Assembly: GCA_020426845.1 (NCBI GenBank)
Contig: JAGQPF010000141.1
Location: 1-54,006, forward strand
Origin: Planctomycetales bacterium
GTDB lineage: Bacteria > Planctomycetota > Planctomycetia > Pirellulales > Pirellulaceae
Length of the DNA: 54,006 nt
Direction: 5' to 3'
Notes under the pieces: generated by a model
What the model saw: the letters and a program-made list of their open reading frames with translations, nothing else
What the model was told of the DNA's origin: nothing
Databases searched by the model: none
Made by a program: the position numbers and the translations under genes
In this document: in pieces, positions 1 through 7,762 of the stretch
Layout of the letters: every line of letters starts with the position of its first letter
Position numbering within the stretch: the first letter of the stretch is position 1

Positions 1-287
1 ACGTGTTGATCAACATCGTGCTCGAGGCGGATTTGACGTCGGCCGGCGAGAGCGACGCGATGGAGGACACCGTCAACTATCGCACCATCACCAAGCAAGT
101 GATCGCGATGGTCGAGGCCTCCGAGTTCCAGTTGGTTGAGCGACTGGCGGCGGAGATCGCGGCGGTCTGTTTGTCCGACCCTCGCGTGAGCGATGTCGAG
201 GTGACCGTCGAAAAGCCGGGCGCGTTGCGTTTTGCCCGCAGCGTCGGAGTCACGATACGCCGCAGCCAGTCAGCGCTTGAGTCGTGA
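1..287 (+). CDS. folB: Dihydroneopterin aldolase, 5'-truncated by window edge
   Basis: FolB converts 7,8-dihydroneopterin to 6-hydroxymethyl-dihydropterin and glycolaldehyde in cytosolic folate synthesis. The visible residues include EADLTSAGESDAMEDTVNYR and FQLVERLAAEIA, the FolB core helices, then VTVEKPGALRFARSVGVTI, which carries the conserved lysine and the terminal strand. About 25-30 N-terminal residues, including the catalytic Glu region, lie outside the window, so the GTG at position 3 is probably internal. The stop codon overlaps the next start (GTGA), consistent with translational coupling to folK, the next enzyme of the pathway. Confidence 0.9.
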   Translation, partial: VLINIVLEADLTSAGESDAMEDTVNYRTITKQVIAMVEASEFQLVERLAAEIAAVCLSDPRVSDVEVTVEKPGALRFARSVGVTIRRSQSALES

Positions 288-1372
288 GTCACATGGACGC
301 GGACAATGAGGCTCGCGCTGTGCCCCATCGCGCGCTGATCGCCTTGGGCTCGAACATCGAGCCCGGGCGCCACCTCCCCGCAGCGGTTCACCGATTGCGG
401 GAACTTGGCGTCGTGCTGCGCTGCTCTCGAGTCTGGCAGTCGGCGCCCGTTGGGTTTGCCGAGCAGGCGGATTTTTGCAATGCCGCAGTGTTGTTGCTGA
501 CGCCGCTGCGTCCGCGCCAGCTGCGAATGCAATTGCGGCGGATCGAACACGAGCTCGGCCGGCGCCGAGATCCCGACAATAAGAATGGGCCGCGGACCAT
601 TGATCTCGACATCGCCGCCTTCGACGACCTTCGCGCCCGCCGCGGGGAGCCTCCGCTTCCCGACCCCGAAATCCAGCGCCGTGAGTTTTTGCTGGCGCCG
701 TTGGCCGAAGTTGACGGTGAATACTGCCTGCCCGGCGACGGCCGAACGTTGGCGGAGTTGACCTCGGCGTCCCGATTCGGTGACACGCTTCAACTCCGCA
801 CCGACATCATGCTGCCGTCCAGCGTCCTGGACGACACTTCGCCCGTAGATAGAATGCGTGAGGCCCTCGGCTCACATCGCTCCGACACAATTGGGCTCCA
901 CGATCAAACGCCCGGCAAATTCAGCTCCCACCGCCTCATGAGTCTCGACACCATCCAGCTGCGATTTTGCTATGGGCATCGGTTGCTGAATTACGCAGGC
1001 AAGTGCCGGCACCTGCACGGGCACACGGCACGCGTCGAATTTACCTTGGGCGAGTCCGCCGATCCCGATCAATGGGATGCTCACCGCAGCGAACTGGATT
1101 CCTGGATTCGGGGCCACTTGAACGCGCGGATGATCCTTTGCCAACAGGATCCGGCGCTTGCCGCCTTGGCGCGGCTCGGTGAGCCGGTGCATTTGGTTGA
1201 AACGAATCCGACCACGGAGAATCTGGCAAGGCTGCTATTCCATGCCGGCCTGGAGTTGGGCGTGCCGCTGATCCAGGTGCGGATGTGGGAGTCGCCACGC
1301 TGCTCGGCCCTGTACCTTGCTCATCCCCAACCCCGCGTCGAATCCGCCGCTCAGCAGGATCCTCATGCCTGA
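284..1372 (+). CDS. folK: FolK (HPPK) fused to a 6-pyruvoyl-tetrahydropterin synthase/QueD-like domain
   Basis: Residues about 15-165 are 6-hydroxymethyl-dihydropterin pyrophosphokinase: ALGSNIEPG at the N-terminus, RRRDPDNKNGPRTIDLDI carrying the metal and ATP site, then QRREFLLAPL. Residues about 218-345 are a PTPS/QueD fold with zinc ligands His232, His245 and His247 (GHRL and HLHGH), Cys241 at the nucleophile position, and PTTENLARLLF and WESPRCSALY as later core motifs. The Asp-His pair that normally completes the catalytic site (LDHRMIL-type) reads Asn280-Ala281 here (HLNARMIL), so the second domain may be altered or inactive. The start is GTG overlapping the folB stop; ATG at 293 is an alternative. 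It overlaps the next gene by 8 bp, which suggests a folB-folK-DUF309 operon. Confidence 0.9.
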   Translation: MSHMDADNEARAVPHRALIALGSNIEPGRHLPAAVHRLRELGVVLRCSRVWQSAPVGFAEQADFCNAAVLLLTPLRPRQLRMQLRRIEHELGRRRDPDNKNGPRTIDLDIAAFDDLRARRGEPPLPDPEIQRREFLLAPLAEVDGEYCLPGDGRTLAELTSASRFGDTLQLRTDIMLPSSVLDDTSPVDRMREALGSHRSDTIGLHDQTPGKFSSHRLMSLDTIQLRFCYGHRLLNYAGKCRHLHGHTARVEFTLGESADPDQWDAHRSELDSWIRGHLNARMILCQQDPALAALARLGEPVHLVETNPTTENLARLLFHAGLELGVPLIQVRMWESPRCSALYLAHPQPRVESAAQQDPHA

Positions 1373-1766
1373 CTACGACCCACGATATCTCGAGGGCATT
1401 CGCCTCTTTAACGAATGTGAGTTTTTTGAATCTCATGACGCCTGGGAGGAGTTGTGGACGGAGTACCACGGGCCGTCGCGGGATTTCTTCAAGGGACTGA
1501 TTCAGGTCGCGGTCTGTTTGGTGCACTTCAACAACGGCAATGTCCATGGCGCTCGCAAGTTGTACCAGTCCTCCACTAACTATCTCAGGCCTTATGCGCC
1601 GATTCACGAAGGGTTGAATCTCGAAAAGTTGCTGGTCGAGTTGGAATCGTGCTGTGCCCCGATATTCGTCGGCGACGAGGAACAATGGAGCCGCGCGGAG
1701 CTCGACCCCGATCTCATCCCCGAATTGCATCTGGACGACGGAGATCACGCGGAAGAGCATCGCTGA
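1365..1766 (+). CDS. DUF309-family protein
   Basis: A 133-residue protein starting MPDYDPRYLEGIRLFN, with the signature FFESHDAWEELWTEY followed by FFKGLIQVAVCLVHFNNGN and GARKLYQSS. These are the helical repeats of DUF309, a small all-helical family of unknown biochemical role. The start is chosen at the ATG overlapping the folK stop by 8 bp; an upstream in-frame start at 1317 would add residues unlike the family. The last 25 residues are acidic. Probably cytosolic and co-transcribed with the folate genes; no function is claimed. Confidence 0.8.
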   Translation: MPDYDPRYLEGIRLFNECEFFESHDAWEELWTEYHGPSRDFFKGLIQVAVCLVHFNNGNVHGARKLYQSSTNYLRPYAPIHEGLNLEKLLVELESCCAPIFVGDEEQWSRAELDPDLIPELHLDDGDHAEEHR

Positions 1767-1888
1767 CAGGTAACTGAGTGCAGCCGTCAAACGGCAATCT
1801 GCAAATGAGTCTATTGGGGATTCGCCTGCAGCGATCCTCGTAATCGCGGACAGGAAGGAATGCGGCCTTAGCGGCCATCGCTCACGCC

Positions 1889-2575
1889 ATGGGAATGTCG
1901 TTCGGATCGTTTGACGAGTATTCCGATCTGTCGGATTTCAATGGTCGCACGCGGCTCTTCCCGCTGCCCGATGTCACCATCTATCCACACGTCGTGCAGC
2001 CGTTGCACGTTTTCGAGGAGCGTTACCGCGAGTTGTTGGCGGACGCGATGGAATCCGATCAGCTGATTACCATGGCGGTGCTGCGATCGGGATGGGAGGG
2101 CGCCGAGGAGCCGCTTCCGGTGGAGCGGGCCATCTGCGTGGGCCGAGTGCTCTCGAACACGGCTCTGCCCGACGGCCGTTCCAACATCTTGCTGCTGGGC
2201 CTGAGCCGCGCCCGGATTCGCCGCGAGCTGCCTCGGAGCAAGCTGTATCGCGAAGCGGAGATCGAGCTGCGTGAAGACGTCTACTCCGCCGCGGGCGCGG
2301 GGGACCGAGCCATGTTGCAGCAACGACTCCTCGAACGCTTCAAGCAGGTGCTCGGCGGTCAATCGGAAATGCGCGAGCAATTCGAGAAACTGATCACTGG
2401 CGCCGTGACGCTTGGTCTGCTTACCGACATGATCACCGCCACCTTGCAGTTGCCGCCTGCGACGCGCCTGGAGCTGCTCGACGAAATCGATGTCGACCGA
2501 CGCGCCCAACGGTTGATCGACGCCATGGAGCCTCCGCGGCTGTCGCCCTACCAGTGGGAGTTCAGCGACAATTGA
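1889..2575 (+). CDS. Lon substrate-binding (LON) domain protein
   Basis: A 228-residue stand-alone LON N-domain protein. After about 18 variable residues it shows TRLFPLPDVTIYPHVVQPLHVFEERYRELLADAM, typical of the Lon N-terminal beta domain, then PVERAICVGRVL and GRSNILLLGLSRARI, followed by a helical half ending in DEIDVDRRAQRLIDAM. There is no AAA+ or protease domain, so it is not Lon itself; stand-alone versions are thought to bind unfolded substrates or act as adaptors. Two in-frame ATGs (1889, 1895) lack a clear ribosome-binding site. It is separated from DUF309 by 122 bp and followed convergently by the ABC transporter. Confidence 0.85.
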   Translation: MGMSFGSFDEYSDLSDFNGRTRLFPLPDVTIYPHVVQPLHVFEERYRELLADAMESDQLITMAVLRSGWEGAEEPLPVERAICVGRVLSNTALPDGRSNILLLGLSRARIRRELPRSKLYREAEIELREDVYSAAGAGDRAMLQQRLLERFKQVLGGQSEMREQFEKLITGAVTLGLLTDMITATLQLPPATRLELLDEIDVDRRAQRLIDAMEPPRLSPYQWEFSDN

Positions 2576-2635
2576 ACCGGCTGGGCGGGACGTAGGTTGG
2601 CGTAGGGGAAACGGGAGGCGATGCTTCCTCGTGGA

Positions 2636-4129
2636 TTAGCCGTGTCGCATGCGGCGCTCGGCAAGCTCGAATAACGCCTTGACCAGCAACGCCATCAAGG
2701 CCGCCGGCACCGCGCCTTCGAGCATCAAGTCCGGAGAATTCTTGCGCAGTCCGGCCATGATCGGCTCGCCATAGCACCGTGCGCCGATGAGTCCGCCCAG
2801 CGTCGCATAGCCCACGTTGATGACTGCCGTCGTCTTGATGCCCGCGAGGATTGTTTTGGCCGCGAGCGGCAGCTCAATCTGCAACAGCTGGTCGCGCGAC
2901 GACAGCCCGAGCGCCTGTGCCGACTCGATCAGCCGAGGGGGGATGCCCTGGATGCCGGCCATCGTGTTGCGAAGCACCGGCAATAGGCTGTAGAGAAACA
3001 ACGCAATGATCACCGGCGGCTCGCGCAGCGAAGGCAACGACAGCCGTTGCAGGGCAGCGCTGAGAAACACCAGCAGCGCCAGGCCGGGAATCGTCTGCAC
3101 GATCTCGGCAGAGGTCACGATGACTTGCCCCAGTCGCGGGCGCTTGGCCGCCAGCACTCCCAGCGGGACCGCGACGAGTATGGCGGCGGTCAGCGAGCTG
3201 AGCACGAGCCACAAGTGGCCGCGCGTCGTCTCGTTTAACCGGTCCCAAAGTGTCCGCTCTTTGACATCAGTTTCCACGTCGAGCGCACCGCGGGCAAACG
3301 CGGCCGCAACCAGGGGCTCCTGTTCGCCGTGCACTTCAACTGCTTCATTCAGCTTCAACATGGCGGACTCGTTGATCGCGCCCTCCAAACGCCGCCACTG
3401 CGCGACTACTTCCGGATGCGTCTGCTCCAGTTCGGCGCGGTACAGCAACAGTGCGTCATAGCGAGGGAAGAAGTCGTCCTCCAGCACGCGCAAGCCGTGC
3501 ACTGCGATGGCGGGATCGGTCGAGTAAATGTCGACCACGTCGAGATCTCCCGCCTCCAGAGCCTGGTAGGCGAGTTGGTGATCGAGCCCCACCACTTCGC
3601 CCTTGAGCCCAAAGGCTTGTCGCAGCGCGGGCCAGCCATCGGCGCGTTCGAGAAACTCGTTTCCCATGCCATATCTCAACTCCTCGTGCGCAGCGAGGTC
3701 CGCGACGGTGCGAATCCCCAGTCGTTCGGCCGTCTGCTCCTTCATTCCCAGCCGATAGCTGTTGGAGAATCCGAGAAATTGCGTGGCATGAACGCCGTCT
3801 CGTTGCAGGCGCTGACGGAGTTCATCGTCGTCCTGCAGCGTCTCGTCGGCATAGATCTCTCGATGGATGGTCCCCGTGTAGTCGACGTAGGCGTCAATCT
3901 CGCCGGACCGCAGCGCGGACCAGACCACTTGGGTTCCGCCCAGGTCCTCGGCAATCGCGGTTGCGCCGGCGTGTTCCGCGAGCAGGCGGGCCAGTTCGGC
4001 GAGCACCTTGGACTCGGTGAACGACTTGCTGCCCACGCGAACGTCCGGCGCGGGCTCGCCACGGAACAGCCAAATCGCCAGCGTCACCGCTGCGACTGCC
4101 GCCAACGCGGTTCGCAGTCCGAACTTCAT
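2636..4129 (-). CDS. Osmoprotectant/glycine-betaine-type ABC importer, fused substrate-binding protein and permease
   Basis: A 497-residue fusion. Residues 5-21 form a membrane anchor. About 30-290 is a ProX/OpuBC-like binding domain (VRVGSKSFTESKVLAELARL, YVDYTGT, DLDVVDIYSTDPAI). About 305-497 is a ProW/OpuBB permease with several membrane spans and an EAA loop (ESAQALGLSSRDQLLQ). The binding domain would be tethered at the membrane outside the cytosol. The family takes up quaternary amines such as glycine betaine, choline or carnitine; the exact ligand cannot be read here. Its start overlaps the stop of the ATPase gene (ATGA), so the two form one operon. Binding-protein/permease fusions are known in this family, usually with the opposite domain order. 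Confidence 0.88.
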   Translation of the reverse strand: MKFGLRTALAAVAAVTLAIWLFRGEPAPDVRVGSKSFTESKVLAELARLLAEHAGATAIAEDLGGTQVVWSALRSGEIDAYVDYTGTIHREIYADETLQDDDELRQRLQRDGVHATQFLGFSNSYRLGMKEQTAERLGIRTVADLAAHEELRYGMGNEFLERADGWPALRQAFGLKGEVVGLDHQLAYQALEAGDLDVVDIYSTDPAIAVHGLRVLEDDFFPRYDALLLYRAELEQTHPEVVAQWRRLEGAINESAMLKLNEAVEVHGEQEPLVAAAFARGALDVETDVKERTLWDRLNETTRGHLWLVLSSLTAAILVAVPLGVLAAKRPRLGQVIVTSAEIVQTIPGLALLVFLSAALQRLSLPSLREPPVIIALFLYSLLPVLRNTMAGIQGIPPRLIESAQALGLSSRDQLLQIELPLAAKTILAGIKTTAVINVGYATLGGLIGARCYGEPIMAGLRKNSPDLMLEGAVPAALMALLVKALFELAERRMRHG

Positions 4130-4863
4130 AGCGACTCCAACGGACTGCGCTGAGCTTGAATGAATTCCGTCACGAACGGGTCCGCCGGTGAGTCGACCAA
4201 TGCCCGCAACGAACCGCGTTGCAGCACGTGGCCGTCCTTCAGGACGATGACCTCGTCGGCCAGAAACCCGGCCTCGCTGATGTCATGAGTCACCACCACG
4301 ACCGTCTTTTCCAACTGCTGAAAGATGTCTCGCAGCGCGTTTTGCAGTTCGAAGCGAATGAGCGGGTCCAAGGCCCCCATCGGCTCATCGAGCAAAATTA
4401 CCTCGGGATCGCGAAACAGCGCCCGCATCAGCGCCACTCGTTGCGTCTGGCCCCCGGAAAGGCTGCCGGGATACTGTTCCAGCGTTTCTCGATCGAGCCC
4501 CGTCATCGCGGCCAGCTCGGCGAGTCGAGCTTGAATGCGCGAGTCTTCCCAGCGGAGTCGCCGCGCCATTAGGGTGACGTTGTCGGCCGCGGTGAGGTGC
4601 GGAAACAAACCGCCATCTTGGATCATGTAGCCAAGTCGTCGGCGAAACTCCAGCACGTTTCGGCGAGTCCGCGGCTCGTCACCGAGCAGGACCTGGCCCG
4701 TGTCGGGCTCAACCAGACCCATGATGATCCGCAACAATGTCGACTTCCCACACCCACTCGGCCCCAGCAGCGCGAGCGTCTTGCCTTTGGGAAAGCTGAG
4801 CGACAACGGATGCAGAACCATTGTCTCGCCGAACCGTTTGGAGACTCCCCGGACCTCGAGCAT
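4126..4863 (-). CDS. ABC transporter ATP-binding protein, OpuCA/ProV family
   Basis: A 245-residue ATPase with Walker A GPSGCGKST, Q-loop region GYMIQDGGLFPHLTAADN, signature LSGGQTQRVALMRALF, Walker B VILLDEPMGALDP and switch His in VVVTHDISEA. It lacks the C-terminal CBS domains that sense ionic strength in OpuA/OpuCA, so activity is probably not gated by that mechanism. It is the first gene of the pair; the downstream fused binding-protein/permease overlaps it by 4 bp. It powers uptake of an osmoprotectant-like solute at the cytosolic face of the inner membrane. Confidence 0.9.
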   Translation of the reverse strand: MLEVRGVSKRFGETMVLHPLSLSFPKGKTLALLGPSGCGKSTLLRIIMGLVEPDTGQVLLGDEPRTRRNVLEFRRRLGYMIQDGGLFPHLTAADNVTLMARRLRWEDSRIQARLAELAAMTGLDRETLEQYPGSLSGGQTQRVALMRALFRDPEVILLDEPMGALDPLIRFELQNALRDIFQQLEKTVVVVTHDISEAGFLADEVIVLKDGHVLQRGSLRALVDSPADPFVTEFIQAQRSPLESL

Positions 4864-5022
4864 GAAGAATTGATCGGAGTGGGTGGGTGGTGGAGAAAAG
4901 GCTCATTTCGCCGTGAGAGTATAGCAGATCGATCGGGCCAGTCTGCTAAGAAGCCCAACTGGCGGCCTTCGGCGGACTGCTATACTGTCGCATTCATTCA
5001 ACACGACCGAAGTGAGCTTACG

Positions 5023-5847
5023 GTGGAAGAACAGATTATTGCGCTCGTCGCGCTGACCGCGATGGAGATTGTGCTGGGGATCGACAATATCGTCTTCATC
5101 GCCATCATCACCGGCAAGTTGCCTCGCGAGCTACAGCCACGCGCTCGCAAGCTCGGGCTATTGCTGGCACTCGGCACGCGCATCGCGCTGCTGTGCACGC
5201 TGAGTTGGATCATGGGGCTCACCAAGCCGATTTTCGAATTCTCACAACTGGGCATCACCGGGCTGGAGCAGGAGGCCAATGAGTTTTCCACGCGCGACTT
5301 GATTCTGCTGGCTGGCGGCCTGTTTCTGATTGCCAAGAGCGTGCTGGAGATCCATGACAAGGTGCACGGCGAGACCGAGGAGCACGGCAAGCAGGCAGGC
5401 ATCAGCTTCGTTGGCGTGCTGTTTCAAATTGCCGTGCTGGATGTGGTCTTCTCGCTGGACTCGGTCATTACCGCCGTCGGCATGTCGGAAGACCTGTGGG
5501 TGATGGTGACAGCCGTGGTGCTGGCGGTCGGCGTGATGCTGACGTTTGCCGAGCCGATCAGCGCCTTTGTCGAGAATCACCCCACGCTCAAGGTGTTGGC
5601 GCTGAGCTTCTTGATTTTGATCGGTTTCATGTTGACCGCCGACTCGCTGGGCAAGCCGATTCCCAAGGGCTACATCTATTTCGCCATGGCCTTTGCGTTG
5701 GGCGTGGAGTCGATCAACTTGCGAGTCCGACCGGTCCACAGGGCCTCACAAGGGTCGCCTGCGATGGAGGCCCGTCCGGTCCACTGGGCCTCACAAGGGT
5801 CGCCTGCGATGGAGGCCCGTGCGGACCAACATGATGCCGAGAGCTAA
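5023..5847 (+). CDS. TerC-family integral membrane protein with repeat-derived C-terminus
   Basis: A 274-residue polytopic protein starting with GTG (VEEQIIALVALTAMEIVLGIDNIVF). It contains the TerC hallmarks EIVLGIDNIVFIAII near the N-terminus and VLDVVFSLDSVITAVGM in the middle, both with intramembrane acidic residues, and six or seven membrane spans. TerC/Alx proteins are linked to tellurite resistance and to manganese export coupled to secreted proteins. The family core ends at VESINLRVR. The following ~35 residues are two copies of RPVH(R/W)ASQGSPAMEA, encoded by the 45-bp dispersed repeat, and are almost certainly not ancestral. An in-frame upstream ATG at 4597 lies antisense to the ABC gene and is not used here. 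Confidence 0.87.
   Translation: MEEQIIALVALTAMEIVLGIDNIVFIAIITGKLPRELQPRARKLGLLLALGTRIALLCTLSWIMGLTKPIFEFSQLGITGLEQEANEFSTRDLILLAGGLFLIAKSVLEIHDKVHGETEEHGKQAGISFVGVLFQIAVLDVVFSLDSVITAVGMSEDLWVMVTAVVLAVGVMLTFAEPISAFVENHPTLKVLALSFLILIGFMLTADSLGKPIPKGYIYFAMAFALGVESINLRVRPVHRASQGSPAMEARPVHWASQGSPAMEARADQHDAES
5741..5818 (+). repeat. Two copies of the 45-bp dispersed palindromic element, within the terC 3' end
   Basis: Two identical 33-bp cores (5741-5773 and 5786-5818), each bounded by GGGCCTC and GAGGCCC, spaced 45 bp apart. The inner palindrome TCGC-NN-GCGA lies within each core. The orientation is reversed relative to the copies at 10903-11046. Confidence 0.95.
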
Positions 5848-6008
5848 CGAGGGAAGCACAAAGTCGCGGCATCCGAGGAGTCTTGAGACGCGAGCGTTGA
5901 GGATTCTCGGCTCGGGAGATCCATGGTCCCGCGTGCCTCTGCTTATTTGCAGGTTATTCGCAGCTTATTGGCAAGTGCGGAGCGCGGTTTCGGGAAGGCC
6001 AACGGCAG

Positions 6009-6530
6009 TTATCCCAGCGACGAGCCACAGTCGTCGCAGTAACGAGCGTTAGCGTCGTTCGAGGCGCCACATTCATGACACCGGCGGTCGGTGAGCACCT
6101 TCGATCCACACTGGTCGCAGAATCTCGCTTCGGCATCGTTCTCGACGCCGCAATTGGAGCAGCGCACTTTCCGCTCTCCAGCGAATCCCTCGCGGACGGC
6201 GCCCGCGACATGCCGCACGGCATCGCGCGTCTCAACCGCCATGTAGTTGATGGTGTCCTTGGCGACCGGTGCGCTCTCCGCCGAGATGTAGCGGAACACG
6301 GCGCCCATGTAGGCGAATTTGGTGATCGCCAATCCCACTCCCATCAGTGGGATGCCGACGAAGCAGCACCAGAAGTACTTAGGGGGCTGAAAACTTCCGA
6401 ACGAGGTAAAAAAGCTCGCCATGCCCACCACCAAAAACAAGAGCCCCGTGGCCAAGATGGCGGGCCCCACAATTCGCAGCACAAGTCGAATCTGATCGTG
6501 GCCGGAATTGAGTCGATTCTCGTCCTTCAT
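6009..6530 (-). CDS. Membrane protein with two C-terminal zinc ribbons
   Basis: A 173-residue protein from ATG 6530, chosen because AGGAG lies 5 nt upstream; an ATG ten codons earlier lacks this. Two membrane spans sit at about residues 15-40 and 50-75 (VGPAILATGLLFLVVGMA; FVGIPLMGVGLAITKFAYMG). The C-terminal 55 residues hold two zinc ribbons, CSNCG..ARFCDQCG and CHECG..ARYCDDCG. The ribbons probably face the cytosol. This architecture is frequent in uncharacterised bacterial proteins and no substrate can be assigned. It is convergent with terC and follows the outer-membrane protein gene. Confidence 0.75.
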   Translation of the reverse strand: MKDENRLNSGHDQIRLVLRIVGPAILATGLLFLVVGMASFFTSFGSFQPPKYFWCCFVGIPLMGVGLAITKFAYMGAVFRYISAESAPVAKDTINYMAVETRDAVRHVAGAVREGFAGERKVRCSNCGVENDAEARFCDQCGSKVLTDRRCHECGASNDANARYCDDCGSSLG

Positions 6531-6617
6531 AGCGCTCCTGTAGTTCGATGAATTTTCCATCCATTCGAACTGCGGGCGCGATTCTTGGCAACACCGCCGG
6601 GTTTTGGGGGCAAACGC

Positions 6618-6643
6618 GGGGCGTCTTCTTTCGAGGACGCCCC
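6618..6643 (-). terminator. Hairpin terminator downstream of the outer-membrane protein gene
   Basis: Eleven base pairs (one G-T wobble) between GGGGCGTCTTC (6618-6628) and GAGGACGCCCC (6633-6643), with a 4-nt loop. It lies about 50 bp past the stop of the minus-strand gene ending at 6691. A separate perfect 14-bp palindrome, TCCCCCGCGGGGGA, sits between them at 6663-6676. The T-tract is weak. Confidence 0.6.
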
Positions 6644-6690
6644 GGTGAGCCGATCAGCGGACTCCCCCGCGGGGGAATTTATCTGCGCGC

Positions 6691-7539
6691 TTAGCGATTG
6701 AGCCCCACGGCGAACAAGCCGCCAACGAGCCCCATGTCCTCGGTGTCGCCATCGCCGATCACTCCGCCCGACCAGTACTGGGCCTCAAAGGCGCCCCGAG
6801 CGAACCAGTAGCCGCCATTTTTTGCGCGGCGGCGATACTGAACGCCGAGTTGCACTTCGGCGATGTTGAAGGTGACGTCGTTAATCAACGCTCCCTGATC
6901 TGCACCCTTGGGAGCATACTGCAGGGAGTCACGCGCGCTGACCAGCAAGTCCCATTGGTCGGTCAAGGGGCGAGCAACCTCGACACCCAATACGGGGCCC
7001 CAGCTGTCGAACATGCCGTCCAGGTCGAAAAAGCTGAATTCCAAGTAGTCGGCGTAACGCAAGCCGGCGCTGAACTGTCCGAGCCAATGGCCGATGTCGA
7101 ACTTATCCGTCACTTCCAGGTCGACGACCGTCAAGTCGACCGCAGTGGTGAAATTTAACAGAGCGGGATCGTTGTGGTGATTGTGATAGTCGAGCCAGCG
7201 AGCGCGAATGCCGAGTCCGTTGTCGTTGGTCCAGCCAAAGCTGAGCCGTGAGGCCGGATGCAATTCGAAATTCGGGGACTCTCCCTCCGAATGATAGGGC
7301 TTCAGAAACAACATCTCCGCGTTGAACGTGTAGCCAGCCACCGTGTCGCAGGCGAAGCAGTAAGGCTCGTGATTGACGACCCGGGTTCCCTGTTGCTCTT
7401 GAACCGCCAGGCGCCGCTCCGCATCGGCGAGTCGTTGACTGAGCGCAGCAAATTGTTCCGGGGTTACCTGGGCGAGGGCCGCTTGAGTCGTAAGGAGGAC
7501 GAAGGCGCCCATGACGAAACAGCGATTGAGCAGTGGCAT
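6691..7539 (-). CDS. Predicted outer-membrane beta-barrel protein (Lpg1974/BBP7-like)
   Basis: A 282-residue exported protein. The signal peptide (residues 1-24) ends at TQAALA-Q. It is followed by a short coiled-coil stretch (AALSQRLADAERRLAVQEQQ) and then alternating aromatic/hydrophobic strands such as YTFNAEMLFLKP, GLGIRARWLDYH, LTVVDLEVTDKFD, WLGQFSAGLRYADYLEF and IAEVQLGVQYRRR. The coiled coil before a barrel and the 'aEmLfLkp' opening resemble planctomycete Lpg1974-type pore-forming proteins. A GAGG ribosome-binding site precedes the ATG. It is monocistronic, with a hairpin downstream. Barrel assignment is by pattern only. Confidence 0.7.
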   Translation of the reverse strand: MPLLNRCFVMGAFVLLTTQAALAQVTPEQFAALSQRLADAERRLAVQEQQGTRVVNHEPYCFACDTVAGYTFNAEMLFLKPYHSEGESPNFELHPASRLSFGWTNDNGLGIRARWLDYHNHHNDPALLNFTTAVDLTVVDLEVTDKFDIGHWLGQFSAGLRYADYLEFSFFDLDGMFDSWGPVLGVEVARPLTDQWDLLVSARDSLQYAPKGADQGALINDVTFNIAEVQLGVQYRRRAKNGGYWFARGAFEAQYWSGGVIGDGDTEDMGLVGGLFAVGLNR

Positions 7540-7762
7540 GATGACCTCGAAATGGGGTCGATGGGATTGGCAGGCGTTGTGCCCGGCACTTTCGGAAGAT
7601 GGGGCACCATCCCCAAAATTCGGCCATCCATCGCCATCGACATGCCGAGGAATTTAGATTCAGTCCGGCGAATCTCTGCCACGCTCGGTTCACGCGTCAC
7701 GATCGTTACAGCTTGCCAGCCCGACGTTGGACTCAAAGCGTTCTTACAAGCTGGTTTTCAGC

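Noticed and set aside
2636-4863. The fused binding-protein/permease as a novel transporter type
   Set aside because: Fused osmoprotectant importers are already known in several bacterial groups, so this is ordinary for the family.
4597-5022. Upstream part of the open frame that contains terC
   Set aside because: It lies antisense to the ABC ATPase gene. The TerC homology begins at the GTG at 5023.
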